Shown: one piece after another, positions 1 to 8,836 of the stretch | Numbering within the stretch: the stretch's first letter is position 1 | How the letters are laid out: every line of letters begins with the position of its first letter | From: Bog-159 sp049511415 | Lineage (GTDB): Bacteria > Acidobacteriota > Terriglobia > Bryobacterales > Bryobacteraceae | NCBI GenBank assembly: GCA_049511415.1 | Contig: JBEKYC010000028.1 | Location: 14,449 to 78,448 of the forward strand | Reading direction: 5' to 3' | Length of the DNA stretch: 64,000 nucleotides | The notes under the pieces: generated by a model | What the model was told of the DNA's origin: nothing | The model's input: the letters and a program-made list of their open reading frames with translations, nothing else | Databases searched by the model: none | Translations under genes and position numbers: made by a program

Positions 1-301
1 CGCGCGCCGGATAACTTGGGTAAAGGGCGGCGGCCACGCCCCCCGCCGTCAGAATTCCCAAATCGGCCAGGTAGAACTCCAGGCGCGTCTCCGAATCGAG
101 CGCCACGACGTCGCCTTTTTGGATACCGATCGAGCGCAGCCCGGCGGCAATCTCCTGCGCGGCGGTCTTGAATTGGTTCCAGGAGTACGTCAGATATTCG
201 CGCTGCCCTTCTTTTTTCGTGATGGGCTGGAGCAAAGCGGGCGCATCCCCGTATTGCGCCGCGGTCTCTTCGAGGACCTGATAGATAGTGCGCGGAGGCA
301 T
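1..301 (-). CDS. AMP-dependent acyl-CoA synthetase, N-terminal part (cut by window edge)
   Basis: The reverse strand reads from an ATG at 301 out of the window, giving about 100 residues. The N-terminus (MPPRTIYQVLEETAAQYGDA) and the later stretch with TYSWNQF and GDVVALDSETRLEF match the start of long-chain acyl-CoA synthetases of the AMP-forming family, which activate fatty acids with ATP and CoA. The AMP-binding P-loop and catalytic motifs lie outside the window. GGCGGA sits directly before the start, a weak ribosome binding site. The family call rests on N-terminal similarity only; a related carboxylic-acid ligase is possible. Confidence 0.72.
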   Translation of the reverse strand, partial: MPPRTIYQVLEETAAQYGDAPALLQPITKKEGQREYLTYSWNQFKTAAQEIAAGLRSIGIQKGDVVALDSETRLEFYLADLGILTAGGVAAALYPSYPAR

Positions 302-355
302 TCCGCCACATGCTAACAGATGGCGGACTCGCCCGGTGGGTCATGCGTTGGCGTG

Positions 356-1340
356 CTACCGCGCCCGCAGCGGCGCGATCACGTTCTCCGCCACCGCCAA
401 CTGCGCCGCCGATCCTCTCACCGCGAGCGCTGCCAGGGGGTCATAGAGGAACAGCCGCCGCGCGCCGGACTTCTCGCGGACCTGGGCCAGAGACTGGTGC
501 AGCGTCTCCTGGGACTCAGATTTCGCCAGATAGAATACCCGGACCACATTCTCCGGATCGTTCGCCAGTCTGGAACTCATGCGTTCCCGCGCCGGCAGTT
601 GCGGCACTCGCCGGCCGATCCAGTTCGTTCACTAACCAGGTAGCCAGCGCAACCCGTTCCGTGGTGGCGCGCAGGGCGATGGAACGCCGCCGAACGCAAA
701 CGAAGAGCCTTTGTATATCCCCAACACTGCGTATGAGCGTGACGATTTCCTGCAGTTGTTCGGGCGTCTGTGGATTCGCCAGATCGAATACCCGCGCCAC
801 ATCGTCGCCCGGAAGCTTGTATTCCTGGGGCGCCGGGGCGGGCGCATCGGCGGGCTGGTCGAGTTCGTCCATCAGCCATGCGGCCAGCGATATGTGTTGA
901 TTGGTTCCGCGCACCACCACCGCATTTAGCGCGTTGTAGACGAACACACGCTGTACATCCGCCACCGAGCGGATGGTAGTGACCAGTTCCTGCAGATCCT
1001 GCGGCGCCGGGGCATGCTTGGCATAGAGCACGCGCACCACCACATCACCACCGGTGGGCGGCCGGTATTCGCGTACGCCGCCAGATGTGGCGGCCCGTGG
1101 CAGATCCAGTTGCCGCACCAGCCAGTTCGCCATCGCCACCTGCTCCTCCGGCGCATTCACCGTAATGCTCCGGGTCTTGTCATCGATGGATTGCTGCTGG
1201 ATGTCGGCAGTCGCGCGCAGCACGACTGAAATCTCCTGCAGGTCCTGCGGGTTCTGATTCTGTGTGAACTGAAATACCTTGGTGGTTTGTCCGTAGCACG
1301 CAGAAGCAGCCAGGGCAACGATCATGATAGCGAGCCGCAT
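356..1340 (-). pseudogene. Secreted protein of four ~70-residue repeats, broken by a frameshift
   Basis: The ATG at 1340 has AGGAGG just upstream and starts a signal peptide (MRLAIMIVALAASACYG). Three repeats follow, each with a pattern like VxRVF-L..., then LQE, a stretch like IRSVxDxQRxFV, and AxWLxxELDxP. The fourth repeat (starting NDPENVVRVFYL) continues in another frame and ends at 356. One extra base near 569 on this strand would account for the break, since removing it joins E-F-Q to L-A-N-D-P in register. The repeats recall the short STN/N0-like domains of secretins, but no pore domain is present. It could be a real frameshift, a sequencing error, or programmed; the first is the simplest reading. 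Confidence 0.65.
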
Positions 1341-1392
1341 GTTACCTCCTCTGGTAGCCATGACGGGTAGCCGCGCTGGAACGTGCAGCGGT

Positions 1393-1424
1393 TATCTGTG
1401 TTCATCTGTGTTCATCTGTGGCCA
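1393..1424. repeat. Short 10-bp-unit tandem repeat in the intergenic gap
   Basis: Three successive copies of a 10-base unit (TCTGTGTTCA, TCTGTGTTCA, TCTGTGGCCA) lie between the broken repeat-protein gene and the stop of the efflux pump gene, followed by TCTTTCGCCACGAA. Similar 10-base-period stretches occur between genes in many bacterial genomes. No function is evident here. Confidence 0.6.
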
Positions 1425-1450
1425 ATCAAGTCTTTCGCCACGAACCACCG

Positions 1451-3025
1451 CTATTCCATCACCATCGGGCCCTTGTGCGGCCCAACCTTCTTTATAAAGA
1501 ACATCAGCGGAATGACGGCCAGGAAGATAACCCCCAACACATAGAAGCTATCCACAAACGCCAGCATGGCCGACTGCTGCTGCAGCATGCCATACATGAT
1601 GCCCGGCGCCATGCCCTGCGCCGTGGCAGTCCCTTGGGCGGCCAGCGAATGCGTGATTCCGGCCATGGCTTGCTGGTAGGCCGGATCGAAGGGCGTCAGG
1701 CGCCCCACCAACCGCGCTTGGTGGAATTGCGTGCGGCGCGCCAGGATGGTGGTCACGATAGCGATGCCGGAACTGCCGCCGATGTTGCGCGCCAGGTTGA
1801 TCAGACCGGTCGCGCTGCCCATCTTCTGCCTGGGCACGGTGGCAAAAGCCATCGTGTTGATGGGCACGAACAGAAATCCCAGGCCCGCGCTTTGCACCAC
1901 GCGCGCCATCATGGCCGTGCGGTAGTCGATGCCCAGATCGAAGTGGGCCATCCGGAACAACCCAAAGGCCGACACACACAAACCGAAAATCACCAGCCAG
2001 CGCGCCTCGATTTTGGAGAGTAGAAAGCCGACCAGCGGCATCGAGACTGCGATCACCAGACCCCCCGGCGAGAGCACCAGGCCGCTGCGCATGGCGGTGT
2101 AGCCGAGCAATGTCTGCAGGAAGACAGGCAACAACATGGTGCTGGCGTAGAGCACGAAGCCCAGCAGGAACATGGTCGCCGTGGAGAGCATGAAATTGCG
2201 GTTGCTCAGCATGCGGAAATCCACCACGGGTTCCTTCTGGCGCAGTTCCCAGATCACCACGCCGATCAACGCCACCACCGCCATCAAGCCGGCGCCGACG
2301 ATGAAATTGGAGGCCCACCAGTCATTCTTCTGGCCATCGTCCAGCATGATCTCGAGGGATGCCAGACCCAGACTCAGCAGGCCGAGTCCCAGGTAGTCCA
2401 CCTTCAGTCCTTTGAGCGCGCGCCGCACCAGGTAGGGCGGATCGAAGATCAGCATGGACGTCAGAACCAGTGACAAGGCCCCAATCGGGATGTTGATCAG
2501 GAAAATCCAGCGCCAGCTATAGTTGTCCGTGATCCAGCCGCCCAGCGTGGGGCCGATCACCGGGGCCACCACCACGCCCATGCCGTAGACCGCCATCGCC
2601 ATGCCCTGCTTGTGGCGCGGGAAGCTCTCCACCAGGATGGCTTGCGAGATGGGTTGCAGCGCGCCGCCGCCAATGCCTTGCAGGACCCGGAACACGATCA
2701 GCATGCCCAGGCTGGGCGCCAGACCGCAGAGCGCGGAGCTGAGCGTGAAGAGCGTCACGCAGGTCATATAGAAACGCTTGCGCCCGATCAGCGATGAGAA
2801 CCAGCCGCTGAGCGGCAGGACAATCGCGTTCGAGACCAGGTAGGAGGTCAACACCCAGGTGGCCTCATCCACCGTGGACGAAAGGCTACCGGCGATATGC
2901 GGCAGGGCCACGTTGGCCACACTGGTATCCAAGACTTCCATGAACGTCGCCAGCATGACGGTCATGGCGATGATCCACGGATTTACGAAAGGGACACCCG
3001 TACTGTTGTTGCCGTTCGGTTCCAT
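1451..3025 (-). CDS. emrB: DHA2-family multidrug efflux MFS transporter (EmrB-like)
   Basis: This 524-residue protein matches the length and pattern of 14-helix DHA2 drug:proton antiporters. Near residue 50 it has the D-E-A-T-W-V-L-T-S-Y-L motif, followed by the loop GRKRFYM. Near residue 150 it has the antiporter motif C region (GMGVVVAPVIGPTLGGW). It probably exports toxic amphiphiles across the inner membrane using the proton gradient. It is the last gene of a tripartite operon, starting 12 bases after the EmrA-like adaptor, with GAGG upstream. The substrate cannot be inferred. No regulator gene is adjacent. Confidence 0.92.
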   Translation of the reverse strand: MEPNGNNSTGVPFVNPWIIAMTVMLATFMEVLDTSVANVALPHIAGSLSSTVDEATWVLTSYLVSNAIVLPLSGWFSSLIGRKRFYMTCVTLFTLSSALCGLAPSLGMLIVFRVLQGIGGGALQPISQAILVESFPRHKQGMAMAVYGMGVVVAPVIGPTLGGWITDNYSWRWIFLINIPIGALSLVLTSMLIFDPPYLVRRALKGLKVDYLGLGLLSLGLASLEIMLDDGQKNDWWASNFIVGAGLMAVVALIGVVIWELRQKEPVVDFRMLSNRNFMLSTATMFLLGFVLYASTMLLPVFLQTLLGYTAMRSGLVLSPGGLVIAVSMPLVGFLLSKIEARWLVIFGLCVSAFGLFRMAHFDLGIDYRTAMMARVVQSAGLGFLFVPINTMAFATVPRQKMGSATGLINLARNIGGSSGIAIVTTILARRTQFHQARLVGRLTPFDPAYQQAMAGITHSLAAQGTATAQGMAPGIMYGMLQQQSAMLAFVDSFYVLGVIFLAVIPLMFFIKKVGPHKGPMVME

Positions 3026-3037
3026 TCCAGACCTCGC

Positions 3038-4324
3038 CTAATGCGTGATGATGGTGGCGTCCACGTTCATGCCGGGACGCAGGACCACACCGTCCGGGAG
3101 GGAATCAAAGACGATCTTGACCGGGATGCGCTCCACCACTTTGACGTAGTTGCCGGTGGCGTTCTCGGGTGGCAACAGGCTCATGCGCGCGCCCGTGCCG
3201 CCGGCGATGGAGTCCACTTTGCCCGCCAGGGTGCGGCCGTACATGTCCACATGCACTTCGGCGGACTGGCCGGCGTGCACGCCGGCTAGCTGCGTCTCCT
3301 TGAAGTTGGCCGTCACCCAGACGTCCTTCAGAGGAATGAGCGCCATCAACGCCTGGCCGGGCTGCAGGATCTCGCCGGGTTCCACGCTCTTCTTGGTTAC
3401 ACTACCGTCAACCGCCGCCACTATGGTGGTGTAACTGAGATTCAACTCGGCGGCCTCCAGGTTCGCGCGGGCTTCCTGCACCTTGGCTGCCGCGGATACG
3501 GCTTGCGCGGCGGTCACCAGGACCTGCCGTTCGCCCGCCTTGGATTGCGCCACCTCCGCCCGCATCTGCCGCACGCGCGCCTGCGCCGCTTCGTAAGCCG
3601 CGCGCGCGTTGGCGGCGGACTGCTGGGACGATTCCACGCGATCCTGCGCCGCTTTCACCTGGGCGGCGGACACTTTGGCGGCCGCCGTGTAGGCATCGAA
3701 CTGCTGTTGCGAGATTTCCGCCTTGGCCACCAGCGGACGCATGCGCGCCAGGTCGGCTTGCGCCTTTTCATTGTCCGCCTCCGCCGCCGCCAGATTGGAT
3801 CGCGCCATGGCGATTTCCGAGGTTCCGGCTTGATCGGCGGCCACCTGCGCCTGCAAGGCCTGAGCCTCGGCGGTGGCCAGCCCGGCGGACACTCCGCTCG
3901 TGCCGCTGCTGGTGGTTTCGCGCGTCAGCGGCACGGTCACCTGCGCGGCGCGCGCTTGCGCTTCGGCCAGCGCCAGTGCCGCCTTCTCCTGATCCACCTT
4001 CGCCTGGTAATCGCGCGGGTCGATGCGCACCAGCACATCTCCGGCTTTTACTTGCTGGTTGTCGTTGACCAACACCGCGGTCACGCTACCGGAGATCTTG
4101 GCGGCAATCGGGACAATGTGTCCGTCCACCTGCGCATCGTCGGTCGAAACCCGATATCGGAAGTGCAGCCAGAAACCCAGGGCCACCAGCGCCAGAACCA
4201 AACCCCCACCCAGGACCGCGAGCAACGCCTTGAAACGCGACCGCGGCGAACGCGGCGAACGCGTCAAAGCCTCGCGCGGCTCCTCGCTGACTGGTTTCTC
4301 CTCGTCCATCGTGTAAGTCTCCAT
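3038..4324 (-). CDS. emrA: HlyD/EmrA-family periplasmic adaptor of the efflux pump
   Basis: The 428-residue protein has a charged cytoplasmic N-terminus, one membrane helix at about residues 33-52, then the membrane-fusion-protein start V-S-T-D-D-A-Q-V-D-G. A biotinyl-lipoyl-like half (IDPRDYQAKVDQ) precedes a long Ala/Gln-rich coiled-coil hairpin (about 95-280) and a second lipoyl half plus beta-barrel (from about 290, with PGEILQPGQ). This is the layout of adaptors linking EmrB-type pumps to TolC. AGGAGG lies 8 bases before the ATG at 4324. The gene sits between the TolC-like gene (27-base gap) and the EmrB-like gene. Confidence 0.92.
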   Translation of the reverse strand: METYTMDEEKPVSEEPREALTRSPRSPRSRFKALLAVLGGGLVLALVALGFWLHFRYRVSTDDAQVDGHIVPIAAKISGSVTAVLVNDNQQVKAGDVLVRIDPRDYQAKVDQEKAALALAEAQARAAQVTVPLTRETTSSGTSGVSAGLATAEAQALQAQVAADQAGTSEIAMARSNLAAAEADNEKAQADLARMRPLVAKAEISQQQFDAYTAAAKVSAAQVKAAQDRVESSQQSAANARAAYEAAQARVRQMRAEVAQSKAGERQVLVTAAQAVSAAAKVQEARANLEAAELNLSYTTIVAAVDGSVTKKSVEPGEILQPGQALMALIPLKDVWVTANFKETQLAGVHAGQSAEVHVDMYGRTLAGKVDSIAGGTGARMSLLPPENATGNYVKVVERIPVKIVFDSLPDGVVLRPGMNVDATIITH

Positions 4325-4351
4325 CGTATCCCCTCCTGTTGCTGCTTGTAA

Positions 4352-5962
4352 CTACTTCGCGTAGATAGCTTCCATCTGCCCGGTGGCGCGCGCCAAGTCG
4401 GCGCGCGACTGGTTGTAGCGGTAAAGCGCCACGATCTGGTTGTCGTTGGCCCGCGCCAGCGCATCCTGCGCGCTGATCACTTCGATGTTATTGGCGACAC
4501 CCGCCTGGAACCGGTCGCGTGCCTGCACGACCTCTTCATTTGCCAGTCCCACGGCCTGGTTGGCGACTTCTACCTCGTGTCCCGCGGCGGCCAATTGGGC
4601 GATAGCCGTGCGCACCTGCAAGGCGATCTGGTTGCGCTGCTCCTGTTGCTCTTGCGCAATCCTGCGCAACTCCAGATCGGCCTTGCCCTGTTCCGCGCCG
4701 ATGCGCCCGCCGGTGAACAACGGCACGTTCAGAGTCAAGCCGTAGGTGTAAGCCGGTATGGCGGTGGCGGGCGTCAAGCCCTGCTCTGACCAGTAACCTT
4801 CGAAGCTCAGGCTCGGATAGCGGCTCTCTGCCGCTTGCCGCCGGGCCAATTCCGCTTGCCGCTGGGAGTGCGCCAGGGCCTTCATCTCCGGACGATTGGC
4901 GTACGCCGCTTCCAGACTCTGATCCACCTGAATCGCGGGCGTATCGAAAAAGCTTACCTGGTCCGCCAGTTCGATTTCGCGTTTGGGATCCACGTTCAAC
5001 AGTTGCGCCAATCCATAAAGCGATGTTTGAAACTGCGTTTGCGATTCGATCAGCCGTTGGCGCTCGTTTTGCAATTCAACGTTGGCGCGCAGCGTATCGA
5101 TGCCCGTGCCCACGCCGCTTTTCTGCATGTCGGCGGCCTGATCATACAGGGCCTGCGCCAGATCCACCCGCGACTGCGCGGCTTTCACGTCCGCCGATGC
5201 GCGCAAGCTGCCCAGATATTGTGAAACCACCAGTTCGGCGATCTGCTCGCGCACTCCTTGCTCTTGCGCACGCGCCGTGTTCACGCCTTCCTTGGATGCC
5301 TGCCACCGCCGCCAGAGCGTCAGATCGAAGACCGGCGCGGAAAAGTTGGGACCTGCCTGATACACCTGGTAAGGTCCCAGGTGACCGGGCAGCGGAAAGC
5401 TGGGAGGCAGGTGCTGGATGCCGAACAAGGGCGCCACGGCCAGCCGCTGGGTGTGCTCGAAGGCCTGCAGGCTGGCTTGCGGCAGCAGTCCGGCACGCGC
5501 CAACTTTTGGTCCTCCTGGCTTTGGGCGACGTTCAGGTTGCCGATCTGCACTTGCGGATTCTGGTTCAGCGCCATCTTGACGGCGTCGGGCAACGTGAGG
5601 CGCAACCGCGTGACGTCCTGCGCGCGAGCGGCGGCGGCCATCGCCAGCGTGACGGCGATGACGGTCAACGCGGTCTTCGCGGCCTGCCTGATCTGGTCGA
5701 TAATGCATTGATTCAGCGGACTGCGCGCCACTAACTCAGCGCCGCTCTGGTGCATGTGGGTCAGCAGGTCCCGGCCGGCGCAATCGATGTATCCGACGTC
5801 AGCCAAATCGATGATCAAGCCTGAACTCGGCGAGCCCGCGGCGGTCGCGCGCCAGGTTCGCTCCAGCTCCCGCACCCAAGGTCCGGTAAGCTTACCTTCC
5901 AACTTCAAGGTCGTCGATCGAGCCGATTCCTGAATGGTGATGCGCAGCATGCCGGCATTCAT
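4352..5962 (-). CDS. STAS domain fused to a TolC-type outer membrane efflux protein
   Basis: The start at 5962 is chosen because GGAG lies 5 bases upstream; ATGs at 5989 and 5950 are less supported. Residues 5-92 resemble a STAS (anti-anti-sigma) domain: beta strand LRITIQES, then L-I-I-D-L-A-D-V-G-Y-I-D-C-A-G. In classical STAS proteins the residue at C61 is the phosphorylated Ser. Residues 97-114 look like an export signal (TALTVIAVTLAMAAAARAQ). The rest (about 115-536) is a TolC/OMF protein with the duplicated coiled-coil hairpins and P-x-L-S-F-E-G strands. A cytoplasmic domain ahead of a signal peptide is unexpected. Internal starts exist (ATG 5755, GTG 5731, TTG 5668) but none has a convincing ribosome binding site. 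It heads the efflux operon. Confidence 0.8.
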   Translation of the reverse strand: MNAGMLRITIQESARSTTLKLEGKLTGPWVRELERTWRATAAGSPSSGLIIDLADVGYIDCAGRDLLTHMHQSGAELVARSPLNQCIIDQIRQAAKTALTVIAVTLAMAAAARAQDVTRLRLTLPDAVKMALNQNPQVQIGNLNVAQSQEDQKLARAGLLPQASLQAFEHTQRLAVAPLFGIQHLPPSFPLPGHLGPYQVYQAGPNFSAPVFDLTLWRRWQASKEGVNTARAQEQGVREQIAELVVSQYLGSLRASADVKAAQSRVDLAQALYDQAADMQKSGVGTGIDTLRANVELQNERQRLIESQTQFQTSLYGLAQLLNVDPKREIELADQVSFFDTPAIQVDQSLEAAYANRPEMKALAHSQRQAELARRQAAESRYPSLSFEGYWSEQGLTPATAIPAYTYGLTLNVPLFTGGRIGAEQGKADLELRRIAQEQQEQRNQIALQVRTAIAQLAAAGHEVEVANQAVGLANEEVVQARDRFQAGVANNIEVISAQDALARANDNQIVALYRYNQSRADLARATGQMEAIYAK

Positions 5963-6157
5963 GCACTCCGGCGGCCTAATGGGAAACAAGGGTTTTCAAT
6001 GGGATACCGGCGATGCCGAAGAGTTGCCGATGCCGACAGTTAGGCACGCGCCGTTATTTCGGCGGCCTGAATGGTGCTGTTGTATACTATCCTGTTGCGC
6101 GGACATCCCGGGTTAGTATCCGCGCAGACATTCGAAAAGGAGCGCAGGCATTCGACT

Positions 6158-7048
6158 ATGAAGATCCACCGCTTGTTATTCGCATGGCTTATCACCCTGG
6201 TTCTGGCCGCTGTCGCTCAGGACGTTTTGAACAATGACGCCGTTGTGAGAATGGTTAAGTCGGGCCTTGGTGAAAAGCTGATTGTCAGTATGGTGGAGAA
6301 CCAACCGGGTCAGTATTCCGTGACGCCGGACGAAATTGTAAAACTGAAAGCCCAGGGAGTGCCGGAAGGCGTATTGGCGGCCATGGTGGCCAAAGGGTCG
6401 TCGCACAACGTCAAGGCCTCTGGCGCCACGCCGGGCGACAGCGCGGCTCCAGGCGATCCGAACGATCCCATGGTTCCGCACGATTCCGGCATCTGGCTAT
6501 TTGGCAAGGACCGCGACGGAAAACCTCAGATGACCGTGTTGGAACGTGCCGCTTACCAGGGATCGAAGACGGGCGGGATGTTGGGGTCGGCGCTGACTTA
6601 CGGGATTAAGAAGGCGAAGACGAAGGCGATCCTGCCAGGCCAGCATGCCAGCCTGCAGATACAGGACGGCAGTCCGGTATTCTATTTCTACTTCGAGGAT
6701 AAAGCGGCTGGCCTGGGGAAGACCTATTTCGGTGTGAACAGCATCTCGAACCCGAACCAGTTCGCGTTGATCAAGCTGGACGTCACCAAATCCAACCGCG
6801 AAACCGTAATCGGGCAGTTCAGCATGCTGGGAGCCTCCAGCGGGACGAACGAAAAGGCGATGGTCGCTTTTAAGTCGGAGCGTCTGCGGACCGGTCTTTA
6901 CAAAGTTACGTTGAACGCGGCTTTGCAACCGGGCGAGTACTGTTTTCTGGCCTCCTCCGGCATGATGACGACCGGGGCATACGGAGCAGCCGGCGGAGGC
7001 GCCGCCAGCGCAGCCGACATCTTCGACTTCGGCATCTCTCTGCAGTAA
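6158..7048 (+). CDS. Secreted acidobacterial hypothetical protein
   Basis: The 296-residue protein starts at ATG 6158 with a signal peptide (MKIHRLLFAWLITLVLAAVAQ). Residues 19-75 (NNDAVVRMVKSGLGEKLIVSMV, then PDEIVKLKAQGVPEGVLAAMV) form a short helical module that I associate with acidobacterial exported proteins. The rest reads as a beta-rich domain with YFEDKAAG and LYKVTLNAALQPGEYCF. GGAGCGCAGG lies somewhat far upstream. It is convergent with the next gene, 3 bases apart. I do not recognise a function; a cell-surface or periplasmic role is an inference from the signal peptide. Confidence 0.7.
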   Translation: MKIHRLLFAWLITLVLAAVAQDVLNNDAVVRMVKSGLGEKLIVSMVENQPGQYSVTPDEIVKLKAQGVPEGVLAAMVAKGSSHNVKASGATPGDSAAPGDPNDPMVPHDSGIWLFGKDRDGKPQMTVLERAAYQGSKTGGMLGSALTYGIKKAKTKAILPGQHASLQIQDGSPVFYFYFEDKAAGLGKTYFGVNSISNPNQFALIKLDVTKSNRETVIGQFSMLGASSGTNEKAMVAFKSERLRTGLYKVTLNAALQPGEYCFLASSGMMTTGAYGAAGGGAASAADIFDFGISLQ

Positions 7049-7051
7049 GCT

Positions 7052-8836
7052 TTAGTTCTCCGTAGAGTGCAGGCCCCCCGCTCCGGCGCGGAATGCTACG
7101 TTTGTCCGGACGGGGTCGTCGTCGAGGGGCTGCTGGCAGTTCCATATGCACGCGCCGCAGAAGACGCATTTCTCGTGATCGAAGAGCGGCACGCCGTCCG
7201 GGCCGGGGGTCAATGCCTGGCCGGAGCACATTTCGATACACAGCTTGGTGGTGCAGCGCTCGCAGAAGTCGGGATATAGGATGCGGACATGGTCGGCGTA
7301 TCCCGCGGGCGCTTGGACCTTGCCTCCGACCAGTAGCGCATCCTGCTGGGACATGAGCAGCTTTCCATCATGGGGCACGGCCGGCCAGCCACAGCGGTCC
7401 ATGAGCGCATCGTGGACGGCGATGCCGCGCGAATAACATTGGTGGCGCACCTGCTCGATTTCATCGGGCATCAGCTTACCGAAGTAATACTCTTCCGGTG
7501 TGGGCAGCAGTTGCGGTTCGCCGGATAGGGAAAGACGGCCCTGGGTGGCGCCCGCCAGCGCCATTCCTATCAGCCCCGTAATTACGCCGCGATGGAATCC
7601 GTCGCGGGCCTTTTCCGCGATACGGCTTTCGGCTTCCACCCAGCTCGCGCGGCGCCGCGCCACGTAGGTCTGTTCCAGGTTTTGCTTGCTGAACGGCTTG
7701 CCCGCCTGGCGCAACTCCAAAACAGCTTCCGCAAGCTGGGAGCCGGTGGTCCAGGCTTCGTCGACGCCGGATCCGGTCAGGACATTGGTGCTGCCGGAAC
7801 ACTCGCCGATGCGCGCGTAGCCATCCCCCGCCAGAAACGGTTCGCCGTGCTTGCCGGCTTCCTGCAGCGATTTAGCGCCCCAGGAGCGCAGCGTGGCGCC
7901 CTGCAGATAACGCCACAGATACGGATGCTGGATGTAGTGCTGCAGGTAGCGATAGGACGTACGTGCGGGGTTCTGGAACCACGACGGCACGAAGATCCCC
8001 ACGGTGGCTAGACGATCCGGTTGCACATAGAAAAACCCGAAGATTTCCGGCTCCGGATACCCAAAGGTGTGGATGACGGTGCCCGGTTCGAGAATTGTAT
8101 TCTCAGGAAGTTCCACGACCATCTTGGTGCCCACGGCCCATTCATGCTGATGGCGCCCGGATGGCAATCCGATGAACGCGTCCAGTTGGCGTCCGACGGC
8201 CCCCACCGGTCCATCACCAACGACGGTAAGCGCCGCGTGGATGTCCATACCGGGCATATAGCCCGGCTCGGGACGGCCCCTGAGATTGGTGCCCTGATCG
8301 AGCAGGCGCACGCCGATCACGCGTTCGTCCTCCTCTACAAGCGCCTCGGAAACCGGCATGCCGGGCCAAATCTGGATGTTGCCGCTGGCCATGACCTGCG
8401 CTCCGGTCCACTGCATGAACTGGCCGATGGATAGGAGCAAGCCACCATCCTTCCGCAGAAAGGCAGGAGTGAAGGGGAGTTCCCAGGCCGCATGACGCGG
8501 CAGGCGGAGCATGCGCAGGAGCCGGTCGGCGGCACGCAGAGGGAGCGACCGGCGGCTGGCGCCGATAGGGTCGAGCAAGTAGACGAGTTTCTCGTGCCGA
8601 ACGGCGGCGGCCATGGGGATCTCAGCCGGGTTCAGGTCCGGGAACGTGGCACGAATGCCGCGCGCGCGGGTGACCGCGCCGGAGACGCCAAACGCGATGT
8701 CGTCGGCGCGTTCGTAGCAGATCACCTGCAGGTTTGGGTCGCCCGCGCGGGCCAGCGTGGCGAGGAAACCGCCCATGGCCGGCCCGAAGCCGACGCAGAC
8801 GATATCCACGTCCATGGACTGCCGTTCTTCGCTCAT
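7052..8836 (-). CDS. ETF:quinone oxidoreductase-like flavoprotein with two Fe-S motifs
   Basis: The start is the ATG at 8836, which overlaps the previous stop as ATGA. The 594-residue protein opens with an FAD-binding fold (DIVCVGFGPAMGG). Its middle resembles electron-transfer-flavoprotein:ubiquinone oxidoreductase, the membrane-associated enzyme that passes electrons from acyl-CoA dehydrogenases via ETF to quinone (GDGYARIGECSGSTNVLTGSGVDEAW). The C-terminus has Cys525, 528, 533, 537 and then Cys557, 560, 563, 567, the latter a perfect CxxCxxCxxxC motif. Human-type ETF-QO carries one cluster, so eight Cys suggest two. It is coupled to an acyl-CoA dehydrogenase gene; no etfA or etfB lies in the window. 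Confidence 0.8.
   Translation of the reverse strand: MSEERQSMDVDIVCVGFGPAMGGFLATLARAGDPNLQVICYERADDIAFGVSGAVTRARGIRATFPDLNPAEIPMAAAVRHEKLVYLLDPIGASRRSLPLRAADRLLRMLRLPRHAAWELPFTPAFLRKDGGLLLSIGQFMQWTGAQVMASGNIQIWPGMPVSEALVEEDERVIGVRLLDQGTNLRGRPEPGYMPGMDIHAALTVVGDGPVGAVGRQLDAFIGLPSGRHQHEWAVGTKMVVELPENTILEPGTVIHTFGYPEPEIFGFFYVQPDRLATVGIFVPSWFQNPARTSYRYLQHYIQHPYLWRYLQGATLRSWGAKSLQEAGKHGEPFLAGDGYARIGECSGSTNVLTGSGVDEAWTTGSQLAEAVLELRQAGKPFSKQNLEQTYVARRRASWVEAESRIAEKARDGFHRGVITGLIGMALAGATQGRLSLSGEPQLLPTPEEYYFGKLMPDEIEQVRHQCYSRGIAVHDALMDRCGWPAVPHDGKLLMSQQDALLVGGKVQAPAGYADHVRILYPDFCERCTTKLCIEMCSGQALTPGPDGVPLFDHEKCVFCGACIWNCQQPLDDDPVRTNVAFRAGAGGLHSTEN

Noticed and set aside
6006..6023. Sigma-54-like GG-N10-GC on the minus strand upstream of the STAS-TolC gene
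   Set aside because: Only the spacing fits; the -24 reads CGGCAA and the -12 region lacks TTGC, so it is within chance expectation.
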